This document shows positions 1 through 10,225 of a stretch of 64,000 nt of DNA, in pieces (the stretch's first letter is position 1; each line of letters begins with the position of its first letter). This DNA is from Mikania micrantha. Taxonomy: Eukaryota; Streptophyta; Magnoliopsida; Asterales; Asteraceae. The stretch lies in NCBI GenBank assembly GCA_009363875.1, contig CM018693.1:77054028-77118027 (forward strand), written 5' to 3'. Under the pieces are notes generated by a model, which saw only the letters and a program-made list of their open reading frames with translations, made no database searches and had not been told where the DNA came from. The translations under genes and the position numbers were made by a program.

Positions 1-2008
1 AGCTAAGTCAACCTCAAACACAACAAGGTGAGTTCATATGCCCCTTTTCTTTAATCTTCATTGATTTTAAACTCTCGGGGCTGAGAAACATGCTTTACTT
101 TTATTTATTTAAAAGTGTTGCTTACATATTGTTAATACTTTGATTATTTGATATTAAATTGCTTATTATCATAAATCATTGTATGCATGCTTGTTTGAAT
201 TCAAGAATACAGGAAAGATAAGATGATGATGATATTTTTAATATCATAACTCATCGATACAATAGAATAACTTAGTAGTAAGTTAACTCTTACAACACTT
301 AGTTATTCTTACAAGAAATGACATTATAGCAATTACAAGGAAACATGATGACATGATTACAAGAGCAAAACACCAGAATGATATAAAGATAATATATCTT
401 TACTACATCATTCAATACAAGAGTTTAATAAGTGTAATAAGACTAGATCTTACTATACTTAACCTTACAACTCAACACATATTACAAGAAGAACAAGGAA
501 CATGGAATGATAATCATGATAACATAATTTCATGATAACAACATCATTCACTCAATTAATTAACATAACCTAATAAGACTAGTTCTTATTTAACTTTGTT
601 AATACCACGGAGAACATATGACAATGAGAACAAGAGTACAAGTGAATACAATTACAATTAGTTACTATTGACCTGTTTGCATTATATCACTTCAATCATG
701 TGCCAAGTTGTCCAAGTGATCATGTAAGCCCCTTTAATTCGCTGACCAGTTAGTTTGACGTGACTAAACCGACGATAGCATAGTGGTACCATAGGTTTGA
801 CAAACCTCTAGCTTGTAGGGCTAGTATGTTGATCGTATTGATTCATTGGCCGGTAACGTATGACCGGTGACAGGGCGACCTCAAGTCAGGTTCTGGTAAG
901 CGACACATGGTGATATTAATCTACAGTGATAAGTAATTAACCCAGCGAAAACCCTATTGACTAGTAGGTTGAGAAGGTGATCTGCTCTCATGTTACACTA
1001 CTAGTAATAGATTTCGTTGAGGACAATAGACATACAAAGTGGTAGAGACAAATCGGATGCATTGAAATCTGATTACGTGAGGATTTCAATGGATTCCTTT
1101 TAGGCTCTATGCACTATGATTCAAGGACAAGATGCAAGGGGTTAACTCACACTCTTTATATTTAATAGAGTATCATCAGTTAACCCACCTCAAGTATAGA
1201 ATAATACAAGGATAAGATTATATTAATCTAAAATTCCTTAATACATCGAGGGTTATCAACACTTCGGTTTGATAATTCAACCCCATACAATATACTATTC
1301 TATCATCAATATAACAACTGAATACATATCAAATACGATGAACAAACGGGTAATGGATATTTTTAGTTGTATCGCAAGTGGGGTAGAACTTGATTGAGTA
1401 GGTGGTGGGATAGCGTTTGGGCTTGACTCTTGCGTGACTCCCTATATATAAGCATACTTGATCAGGTGATACACTACTTGTACATACAACTAAGGAGAGG
1501 CCATTGGGTGGTACGGATGAAACAAGTATTACAAGTAACAAGTATGACATTGTGGATGTGTGCATGATCAATTCAATGGTTTTCAAGTTACTTACTTATG
1601 AACTCACCAACCTAGTGTTGACTTTGTTTAAATGCATGTTTTCTCAGGTGACGAACAGGTGTAGATACAATTATGCAAGTGTTAAGCTAGAGGACTTATA
1701 GAAGACCTAGCTTACTTTTGATTGCATACTTTTGGATGACAAACATTGAATCACTTTTGTATATCTTGTACAGTTCAAGATATAAACTCATTGATTCTTT
1801 TTGATTAGATTTACTTAGTTAAATTATGATGTACAATGTAATTTAACTTTGTAATTCTATTTCAGGTCATGATTAGCATTTCTCATTTATATCTCATGTG
1901 CTATGTAAACAATCTGATCATTTGATTATCACCCAATGATATCGCGCCCCGGGAACCTTCCGCCCGACGGGAAAACACGATCCGTTCCCGCCGGCCCGGG
2001 GTGTGACA
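1..2008 (+). repeat. Tekay LTR, 3' 2,008 bp of the left copy (truncated by window edge)
   Basis: The sequence aligns without length change to 16250-18257 of the complete right LTR. It ends GTGTGACA and is followed two bases later by the primer-binding site. It includes a conserved block around 1398-1480 with a TATA-like CCTATATATAAGCATAC (TATA at 1443-1451). No coding region is supported in it. Confidence 0.93.
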
Positions 2009-2011
2009 AAT

Positions 2012-2023
2012 TGGTATCAGAGC
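2012..2023 (+). other. Primer-binding site (tRNA-iMet), Tekay copy 1
   Basis: TGGTATCAGAGC, complementary to the 3' end of initiator methionine tRNA, lies 3 nt after the LTR end. It marks the start of minus-strand cDNA synthesis. Confidence 0.93.
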
Positions 2024-2182
2024 CATGGTTATAGAGAAATATAGGTCATATTACTAAAATGGTTTGGCCTAGACTATAACCTAGGGACCTCATGTAGAGT
2101 TCTTATGATATAAGATTCTATTTGCATATGTCTTCTGCTTCTGATCACTGCACTAACCGATTTTCTTTCGGTTATGATCAGA

Positions 2183-5100
2183 ATGCCGCCACGAAGACAA
2201 CCACCTCTATTACCGCTGACTCAAGGTTCGGCTCCGCACTCTTCAACACCGACACCGCCAGACTCTCCTACACAAGCACCTTCACCTCCTCCACACTCTC
2301 CACCACCAGGCTCAAGCAATGTTCAGATGATAGATCCTGCTACTATCGCCTTGGCAACCCTGCTGAGTACTCAACTGACAAGTCAGCTGAAAGATGTCAT
2401 CCCAGAGATGATAAACAGGATTCAAGGCCACGGCAACATTTCTGGCCATACTACAGGAGAGGCTAGTGGAAACACTAGTCATACTTCGGACTACTCCTAC
2501 AAGTCTTTTGTAGGATGCGAACCCCCAAGTTTCACAGGAGTCGAAGGAGCTGTTGGACTGATCCAATGGCTAGAAAAGATGGAGAACACTCTGGACGTTA
2601 GCAACTGTCCAGAACACCATAAAGTTCGCTATGCAGCTGGTTCATTCAGCAAGCGAGCATTGACATGGTGGAATGCTCAGATTCGAGCAAAGGGAAGAGA
2701 TGAAGCAATGGCGATGCCATGGGCAGAATTTAAGCTTCTTATGAGGAACGAATTCTGTCCGAAACACGAACTACAGCTGCTGGAGACTGAACTCTCGAAC
2801 CATGTAATGAAGGGAGCTGATCATATGACCTTCACCACTCGCTATCATGAGTTGGTAGCTTTGGTGCCAGAAATGGTACCAACATTGGAAAAGCTGATTG
2901 ACCGTTATGTGGCGGGATTACCTTCTTGCATCCAAAGTATCGTGTTGGCTACTTATCCTGCTACTTTGGAGGCTGCTATCTCCCTCTCAGATAAACTTAC
3001 CAAGGTGATGGTAAGGTCTGGAGTTTTAAAGGATGAGACTGAAACAGCCAAAGCTGGAACTTCCAAGAAGTCGGATAAACGTCCGGCTAAGAAACAAAAA
3101 GTGGCAAGGAACTTTGCTGCCACTACTCAAGCCCCAATGCTTAATCAGCCACCACCACTACAAGTCAGCAAGCCCTACACTGGCACTGCACCTTTGTGCA
3201 ATACTTGTCAGTATCATCATGCGCCAAACTCTCAGTGCATGCAATGCACAAACTGTGGAAAGTTTGGCCACTGGGCAAACCGCTGCAGGAGCACGGGAGC
3301 ACCAAACAGAAACAACAATGCAGCTACTACTACTGCTGCTACTGATCGCAGGTCTTGCTACAACTGTGGTGAACCTGGTCACTTCTATAGGGATTGCCCC
3401 AAGAGAAATCAACAAAGGGCTCAAGCACCAAGAGGACGAGCCTTTCAGATAGGAGTTGCTGCAGCTAGACAAGACCCGAACGTCATTACGGGTACATTTC
3501 TTCTATCTGATTTCTATGCCTCTATATTATTTGATACTGGTGCGGATCAGAGTTTTATCTCATCCGATTTTGCTAGCCATCTTAATCATGTTGAGGAATC
3601 ATTAGACTCCCCTTATACTATTGAGATAGCTAATGGCAAACAGATTTCAGTTGACACAGTACTTAGAAATTGCCCACTAACACTTGGTGATCATACATTT
3701 TCCATCGACTTGATACCGATGGAGCTGGGCAGTTTCGACATCATCATTGGAATGGATTGGCTAACTCTTAACCGAGTTGAGTTCATCTGTTCCGATAAAC
3801 TACTACGTATTCCTATGGAAAACAATGAGGCCTTGGAGATTCGTGGAGACCAAGCGAAATGCAGTGTCAAGATAATCTCGTGCATGAAAGCTCGCAAGTG
3901 CTTACGGAAACAATGTGTGGCATTCCTAGCTCACGTGATTCAGAAAGACAAGAAAGAAATCAAGATTCAAGATGTACCGATTGTGAGAGATTTTACAGAA
4001 GTGTTTCCGGATGATTTACCGGGACTGCCACCCGAGAGAGCGGTGCAGTTCCGCATCGATTTGATTCCGGGAGCAACTCCTGTAGCCAAGTCTCCCTACA
4101 GACTCGCACCATCAGAGATGCAAGAGTTGTCCAACCAGTTGCAAGAACTTCTCGATAAAGGATTCATCCGACCGAGCTTTTCCCCGTGGGGAGCTCTGGT
4201 TCTTTTTGTCAAAAAGAAGGATGGAACTTTCAGAATGTGCATCGATTATCGAGAACTCAACAAACTTACCATCAAGAATCGGTACCCGTTACCGAGGATT
4301 GATGATTTGTTTGATCAGTTACAGGGAGCACAGTACTTTTCAAAGATAGACCTGAGATCAGGTTATCACCAGCTCCGGATACAAGAAGAAGACATACCCA
4401 AGACGGCTTTTCGTACCCGATATGGTCATTACGAATTCATGGTGATGCCGTTCGGTTTGACGAACGCACCTGCTGTGTTCATGGACTTGATGAACCGGGT
4501 GTGCAAGCCGTATCTGGATCAGTTTGTTATCGTCTTTATTGATGATATACTGATTTATTCAAAGAACGAGAAGGAACACAAACAACACCTCAAGACAGTT
4601 TTGGAGCTTCTGAAAGAGGAACAACTCTATGCCAAGTTCTCCAAGTGTGAATTTTGGTTAAGAGAAGTTCAATTCATGGGTCACGTGATTAACCGTGATG
4701 GTATTCATGTGGATCCTGCCAAAATAGAAGCAATCAAGAACTGGGATGTGCCTACAACACCGACAGAGATTCGATCATTCTTGGGACTGGCAGGTTATTA
4801 CAGGAGATTCATTTCGAATTTCTCAAAGATAGCCTTGCCTCTCACCAAACTCACACAGAAGTCTGAACCTTTTGTGTGGACTCATAAACAAGAAGAGGCG
4901 TTCCAGACACTGAAACAAAGATTGTGCAATGCTCCAATCCTAACACTCCCAGAAGGCAGTGATGACTTTGTAGTTTACTGTGATGCTTCCCATCAGGGAC
5001 TCGGATGTGTTTTGATGCAACGAGACAAAGTTATTGCTTATGCCTCACGACAACTGAAGATACATGAGAAGAATTACACGACACACGATCTTGAACTGGG

Positions 5101-6799
5101 AGCTGTGGTTTTTGCACTAAAGATTTGGAGACATTACCTTTATGGTACCAAGTGCACTATCTTCACAGATCACAAGAGTTTACAACATATATTTGATCAA
5201 AAGGAGCTCAACATGAGACAGAGACGTTGGGTTGAGCTCCTGAACGATTACGATTGTGTGATCAAATACCATCCGGGCAAAGCAAATGTTGTTGAAGATG
5301 CTTTGAGTCGGAAGGAAAGAGTCAAACCCTTACGCGTTCGCGCTATGGGAATGACTGTACAAACTAGTTTGAGAGATCGCATTTTACAAGCACAACAAGA
5401 ATCAGTGGCAAGAGACAATCTGAAACGCGAACTCGATTGTGGAGCCGAAAAACATTTTGAGACAAGAAAAGATGGAGTTATCTACTATCTGGATCGTGTT
5501 TGGATTCCAGCAGTAGATGAACTTCGAACACTCATTTTTGACGAGGCACACAAATCATGTTACTCAGTTCATCCTGGTGCCGATAAGATGTACCAAGATC
5601 TTAGGTCATTTTATTGGTGGTCGGGTATGAAGAAAGACATTGCCACTTATGTTGGCAAATGTATCACATGTGCCAAAGTCAAAGCTGAACACCAGAAACC
5701 TTCGGGTATGCTGGAACAACCAGAGATACCACAATGGAAGTGGGAACAAATAGCTATGGATTTCATTACCAAGCTACCCCGCACTTCCAGCGGACACGAT
5801 TCGATTTGGGTTATCATTGATAGATTAACCAAGTCCGCACATTTCTTGCCGATCAGAGAAACATACAAGATGGAGAAACTTGCAAGACTATACATTGATG
5901 AAATAGTAGTGAGGCACAGTGTGCCACTGTCTATTATTTCAGACCGGGACAGTCGATTTACTTCGCGATTCTGGCAATCATTGCAACAATCCTTAGGGAC
6001 AAGTGTTAACTTGAGCACTGCTTATCATCCACAAACGGATGGACAAAGTGAGCGCACCATTCAAACACTAGAGGATATGTTGAGAACATGCATCCTAGAC
6101 TTCGGTGGAAGTTGGGACACACATTTACCACTTATTGAGTTCTCCTACAACAATAGCTACCACAGCAGCATTGGATGTGCTCCTTTTGAAGCACTTTATG
6201 GTAGAAAATGTCGGTCTCCAATTTGTTGGACCGAAGTGGGAGACACCAGAATAACTGGGCCTGAGCTTATTCAGGAAACTACTGATAAGATAGCCCAGAT
6301 CCAACAACGATTACAAGCAACACGTAGTCGCCAAAAGAGTTACGCAGACAAACGGCGCAAGCCTTTGGAATTTGATGTGGGTGACCGGGTTATGTTGAAA
6401 GTGTCCCCATGGAAAGGCGTAGTTCGGTTTGGGGCTAAGGGCAAGCTAGCACCTCGGTATGTTGGACCTTTTGAGATTACTCAACGCATAGGTACTGTGG
6501 CATACAGACTCAGACTCCCTGATGAACTCAGTGGGGTACACGATGTGTTTCATGTATCAAATCTCAAGAGGTGCTTAGTAGATGAAACATTGATCATACC
6601 ATTGGAAGAGAGACAAATTGATGAACAATTACACTTCATTGAAGAACCTGTAGAGATTATGGAACGTGAAGTCAAGAGACTGAAACGAAGCCGTATCCCT
6701 ATTGTAAAGGTTCGATGGAACTCCAAGCGTGGACCAGAGTTTACCTGGGAGCGCGAGGACAACATGAAAGCAAAGTATCCCCATCTGTTCGAGAATTAA
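2183..6799 (+). CDS. gag-pol: Gag-Pol polyprotein, Tekay chromovirus, intact
   Basis: An uninterrupted 1,538-aa polyprotein. I chose the ATG at 2183 (protein begins MPPRRQ, as usual for this family); an in-frame ATG lies three codons upstream at 2174. Domains, numbered from 2183: proline-rich start; retrotransposon gag domain about 115-245; two CX2CX4HX4C zinc knuckles (C355-C358-H363-C368 and C392-C395-H400-C405); aspartic protease DTG at 451-453; RT with FIDD at 785-788; RNase H with YCDAS (catalytic D934); integrase HHCC zinc region beginning near H1123; catalytic D1193, D1254, E1290 (D,D-35-E spacing); and a C-terminal chromodomain-like segment about 1485-1535. It would supply capsid and all enzymes for replication, and the chromodomain would target heterochromatin. 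All catalytic residues I can check are present, so the copy may be coding-competent, though its left LTR cannot be seen in full. Confidence 0.95.
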   Translation: MPPRRQPPLLPLTQGSAPHSSTPTPPDSPTQAPSPPPHSPPPGSSNVQMIDPATIALATLLSTQLTSQLKDVIPEMINRIQGHGNISGHTTGEASGNTSHTSDYSYKSFVGCEPPSFTGVEGAVGLIQWLEKMENTLDVSNCPEHHKVRYAAGSFSKRALTWWNAQIRAKGRDEAMAMPWAEFKLLMRNEFCPKHELQLLETELSNHVMKGADHMTFTTRYHELVALVPEMVPTLEKLIDRYVAGLPSCIQSIVLATYPATLEAAISLSDKLTKVMVRSGVLKDETETAKAGTSKKSDKRPAKKQKVARNFAATTQAPMLNQPPPLQVSKPYTGTAPLCNTCQYHHAPNSQCMQCTNCGKFGHWANRCRSTGAPNRNNNAATTTAATDRRSCYNCGEPGHFYRDCPKRNQQRAQAPRGRAFQIGVAAARQDPNVITGTFLLSDFYASILFDTGADQSFISSDFASHLNHVEESLDSPYTIEIANGKQISVDTVLRNCPLTLGDHTFSIDLIPMELGSFDIIIGMDWLTLNRVEFICSDKLLRIPMENNEALEIRGDQAKCSVKIISCMKARKCLRKQCVAFLAHVIQKDKKEIKIQDVPIVRDFTEVFPDDLPGLPPERAVQFRIDLIPGATPVAKSPYRLAPSEMQELSNQLQELLDKGFIRPSFSPWGALVLFVKKKDGTFRMCIDYRELNKLTIKNRYPLPRIDDLFDQLQGAQYFSKIDLRSGYHQLRIQEEDIPKTAFRTRYGHYEFMVMPFGLTNAPAVFMDLMNRVCKPYLDQFVIVFIDDILIYSKNEKEHKQHLKTVLELLKEEQLYAKFSKCEFWLREVQFMGHVINRDGIHVDPAKIEAIKNWDVPTTPTEIRSFLGLAGYYRRFISNFSKIALPLTKLTQKSEPFVWTHKQEEAFQTLKQRLCNAPILTLPEGSDDFVVYCDASHQGLGCVLMQRDKVIAYASRQLKIHEKNYTTHDLELGAVVFALKIWRHYLYGTKCTIFTDHKSLQHIFDQKELNMRQRRWVELLNDYDCVIKYHPGKANVVEDALSRKERVKPLRVRAMGMTVQTSLRDRILQAQQESVARDNLKRELDCGAEKHFETRKDGVIYYLDRVWIPAVDELRTLIFDEAHKSCYSVHPGADKMYQDLRSFYWWSGMKKDIATYVGKCITCAKVKAEHQKPSGMLEQPEIPQWKWEQIAMDFITKLPRTSSGHDSIWVIIDRLTKSAHFLPIRETYKMEKLARLYIDEIVVRHSVPLSIISDRDSRFTSRFWQSLQQSLGTSVNLSTAYHPQTDGQSERTIQTLEDMLRTCILDFGGSWDTHLPLIEFSYNNSYHSSIGCAPFEALYGRKCRSPICWTEVGDTRITGPELIQETTDKIAQIQQRLQATRSRQKSYADKRRKPLEFDVGDRVMLKVSPWKGVVRFGAKGKLAPRYVGPFEITQRIGTVAYRLRLPDELSGVHDVFHVSNLKRCLVDETLIIPLEERQIDEQLHFIEEPVEIMEREVKRLKRSRIPIVKVRWNSKRGPEFTWEREDNMKAKYPHLFEN

Positions 6800-6840
6800 A
6801 ACCCGACTTCGATGCTTAAATTTCGGGACGAAATTTCTTT

Positions 6841-6853
6841 AACAAGGGGAGAC
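6841..6853 (+). other. Polypurine tract, Tekay copy 1
   Basis: AACAAGGGGAGAC directly precedes the TGTAACA start of the next LTR. This is the plus-strand primer position. The same tract recurs before the right LTR at 13978-13990. Confidence 0.85.
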
Positions 6854-7618
6854 TGTAACAGCAAGTGCCAGATCGTCCGGCAAGTCCGTACGGTATGTGT
6901 ACTTTCACCTTATACTATGGGTAAATACATCTACATGAACAATTATCGCATTATCAGAATTCAGAATACAATACACAGTTGTACGTATTTTAGTGCAAAC
7001 TTAAATACATTAAGTACAACGCACATTTGAAATATTAGTTGTGTTTATTAAGTGAAAACTTAATTACAGTTAACACAATGAATCGAGAGAAACAACAGTT
7101 TACAAGTGAACAACAAAAGCATATCGGTTGCGATCTGACGTCCACTGATGACAGGAATCAGATGGCCGACGAATCAGTACAAGAACAATGTGAAAACAGT
7201 ATGTATAGTTAAGTCCGACAGTGAGGAAACACAACTAAAACACGAATACAGTGTTATTTCAGAATAACGAACTGACAGTGTGGTTGCGTGGGTGACGATT
7301 CACACAAACATATCTGTGAGTTTAGAGTTCTGAAATAATGACTGGAAAGTAGAAAACAAAAGTCAGAAAGCAAAACCATCGTCGTATTCGTTCGGGTGAC
7401 GATTCGAACGAATTACGCGCGAGGGTGACGCGATCTGACGAAACGAAAACGAAAACACGACACGAACGAAAATAAATAACATTTTACAATTTTGAAACTC
7501 ATCATAATAATTAAATTAACTCCTCTTTATTAATTTCCATTTAAATTACGCGTAATTTTCCGGAAACGTAACGAAAACGCGAACCGAGCATCGAAAACGA
7601 ACCCGAACACCCTCGGGG

Positions 7619-7626
7619 TATAAATA
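7619..7626 (+). promoter_or_regulatory. TATA box 1 of the Tekay LTR (middle copy)
   Basis: TATAAATA follows CCTCGGGG, with a C/T-rich start-site-like stretch about 30-60 nt downstream. It sits about 0.76 kb into the LTR, so U3 would be about 0.8 kb. The same box is at 14756-14763 in the right LTR. Confidence 0.6.
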
Positions 7627-8044
7627 CACTTAAATGAGTTTAACTTACTCATTTCTCACTTCATCTTCTCCACCACAACTTAAATCCCGGTTTTGAAAAC
7701 CCTAGCCATCTACAACCCCCTCTCCTCCATAACTTCTTCATTTCTTAACCAAATCACTCCATTCTTGAACCTACACGAAGCTCTCATCATCTTCTACACA
7801 AAGTACAACCGATCTAAGGTAAAACTCGCTAGAACTCGAAGTAGGAGGCTGAAAATAATCCGAAAAATAGGGTTTTCGGCACCCTTGTTTAAACCCGAAC
7901 CCTAGTCGGCCTTGTAGCCTTTTTCTTTGAGTCCTACACCCGAAAACGCATCATGGTCGATTACCCTAGCTACTTGCCACATCTGGGTCGAGATCCTTAG
8001 GTTGACCTGTTACTACCAAATGAGAAACCCAGGTCGACCGAATG

Positions 8045-8615
8045 GCCTATGGCCGAAAGGCCACCCTCCTTCGCCATCTTCCTACTCTCGACCACCCAAC
8101 TCATTCGCCATGGTTACATTCGCCTAGACCACCATCATTCGCCAGCCAGGCCATGCGGTCCTCATTCGTGGCTCACACCCTCATTCGGCAGTAGCCTACT
8201 TTCGGCCAACCACCTCTCTTTCGCCAGTCATGACATTCGGCCTCTATTCCAAAATGAGCCTTCTTTGGCAGCCAACTCATTCGGCCAAGACCCCACATGG
8301 TGTTACCAGCCGTATGAGTTCCTTATTCGACCACCACCTATGCCCATCAACTCCTATTCGGCCGAGTGAAGTAAATTGGCCCACACCACGCGACCAGACC
8401 CAAACAAAGCAAGGCCCAACTAATCCTTTGGCCCACAGCTCAAAACTTCATCCCAACATTTTGGTTATTCAGCCCAACTTGGCCAAGTTTAGTACAATGA
8501 CCCAAGGACTGAATTGGGCCATGTGCTAGGCCCAATAACGGCTCAGATCGGCCCAAGTCACTGGATTTAGCCCATATTACAACCGGCCCAGCAATCTATT
8601 CGGTTCGGCCCACAT
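8045..8615 (+). promoter_or_regulatory. LTR zone rich in CATTCG half-sites and GGCCCA motifs
   Basis: Between 8045 and 8360 the words CATTCGCC, CATTCGGC and TTCGGCC recur about every 20-40 bp. Between 8370 and 8615 there are about eight GGCCCA/TGGGCC words, which match the plant site II (TCP-bound) promoter element. Both zones recur in the right LTR (about 15183-15750). Function is inferred only from the motifs. Confidence 0.4.
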
Positions 8616-10225
8616 AGCTTAGTTTGTAATCAACATAAGAAACCAAATTGTAAAGGGTAACATGCATGGGATTTTCTAAAATACTACCAAGGTGGTAGAT
8701 TTGGGTTGAAAGAACTTCATAAAAACCAAAACTATCAAGTTACCCATGAATGTTGCAAAGATTCTATTAATACATGCAACTAATATAAACTGTTAAGGTC
8801 TTGAATTTTCAAATAATGAGTTAAAGACAAACAAAGGCATTAAGGACTAATTCTTTAATCACAAACTAAATGTTATACTAAATTCAAATCTAATTTGATT
8901 AAGTGTTAGTATAATTCATCACAAGCGAACAAGGCCGAATGATGACCGAGACTCGGAAGTGTTAGCCAACCTTAAGGGCTAACACAAAACACACGCACAA
9001 ACATCTACTCAAAGACTTATACTTACAAGTAACAAACTACGTGAAATCAATACAGGATCGTGAAATCAACATCAAATACAATCAAGGAGCGCGTGCATTC
9101 TCATTTAAGCTAAGTCAACCTCAAACACAACAAGGTGAGTTCATATGCCCCTTTTCTTTAATCTTCATTGATTTTAAACTCTCGGGGCTGAGAAACATGC
9201 TTTACTTTTATTTATTTAAAAGTGTTGCTTACATATTGTTAATACTTTGATTATTTGATATTAAATTGCTTATTATCATAAATCATTGTATGCATGCTTG
9301 TTTGAATTCAAGAATACAGGAAAGATAAGATGATGATGATATTTTTAATATCATAACTCATCGATACAATAGAATAACTTAGTAGTAAGTTAACTCTTAC
9401 AACACTTAGTTATTCTTACAAGAAATGACATTATAGCAATTACAAGGAAACATGATGACATGATTACAAGAGCAAAACACCAGAATGATATAAAGATAAT
9501 ATATCTTTACTACATCATTCAATACAAGAGTTTAATAAGTGTAATAAGACTAGATCTTACTATACTTAACCTTACAACTCAACACATATTACAAGAAGAA
9601 CAAGGAACATGGAATGATAATCATGATAACATAATTTCATGATAACAACATCATTCACTCAATTAATTAACATAACCTAATAAGACTAGTTCTTATTTAA
9701 CTTTGTTAATACCACGGAGAACATATGACAATGAGAACAAGAGTACAAGTGAATACAATTACAATTAGTTACTATTGACCTGTTTGCATTATATCACTTC
9801 AATCATGTGCCAAGTTGTCCAAGTGATCATGTAAGCCCCTTTAATTCGCTGACCAGTTAGTTTGACGTGACTAAACCGACGATAGCATAGTGGTACCATA
9901 GGTTTGACAAACCTCTAGCTTGTAGGGCTAGTATGTTGATCGTATTGATTCATTGCCGGTAACGTATGACCGGTGACAGGGCGACCTCAAGTCAGGTTCT
10001 GGTAAGCGACACATGGTGATATTAATCTACAGTGATAAGTAATAATCCAGCGAAAACCCTATTGACTAGTAGGTTGAGAAGGTGATCTGCTCTCATGTTA
10101 CACTACTAGTAATAGATTTCGTTGAGGACAATAGACATACAAAGTGGTAGAGACAAATCGGATGCATTGAAATCTGATTACGTGAGGATTTCAATGGATT
10201 CCTTTTAGGCTCTATGCACTATGAT

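Larger units (their letters stand above)
6854..10225 (+). repeat. Tekay LTR, middle copy, missing its last ~888 bp
   Basis: Starts TGTAACAGC after the polypurine tract. It tracks the right LTR (13991 onward) with only a few small differences until ATGAT at 10221-10225. There the LTR (equivalent of position 1120 in the left copy) jumps into gag sequence (equivalent of 3083). The LTR end, PBS and first third of gag are therefore missing. Its promoter region is intact: TATAAATA at 7619-7626, followed by a C/T-rich leader. Small reading frames inside it (for example around 8049-8529) are not supported as genes. Confidence 0.9.

Noticed and set aside
8049..8529. Open frames of about 100 aa inside the Tekay LTRs (also 15187-15631)
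   Set aside because: They overlap each other in different frames, are rich in His/Pro/Ser from the repeated CATTCG and GGCCCA words, and differ by frame-changing indels between LTR copies.
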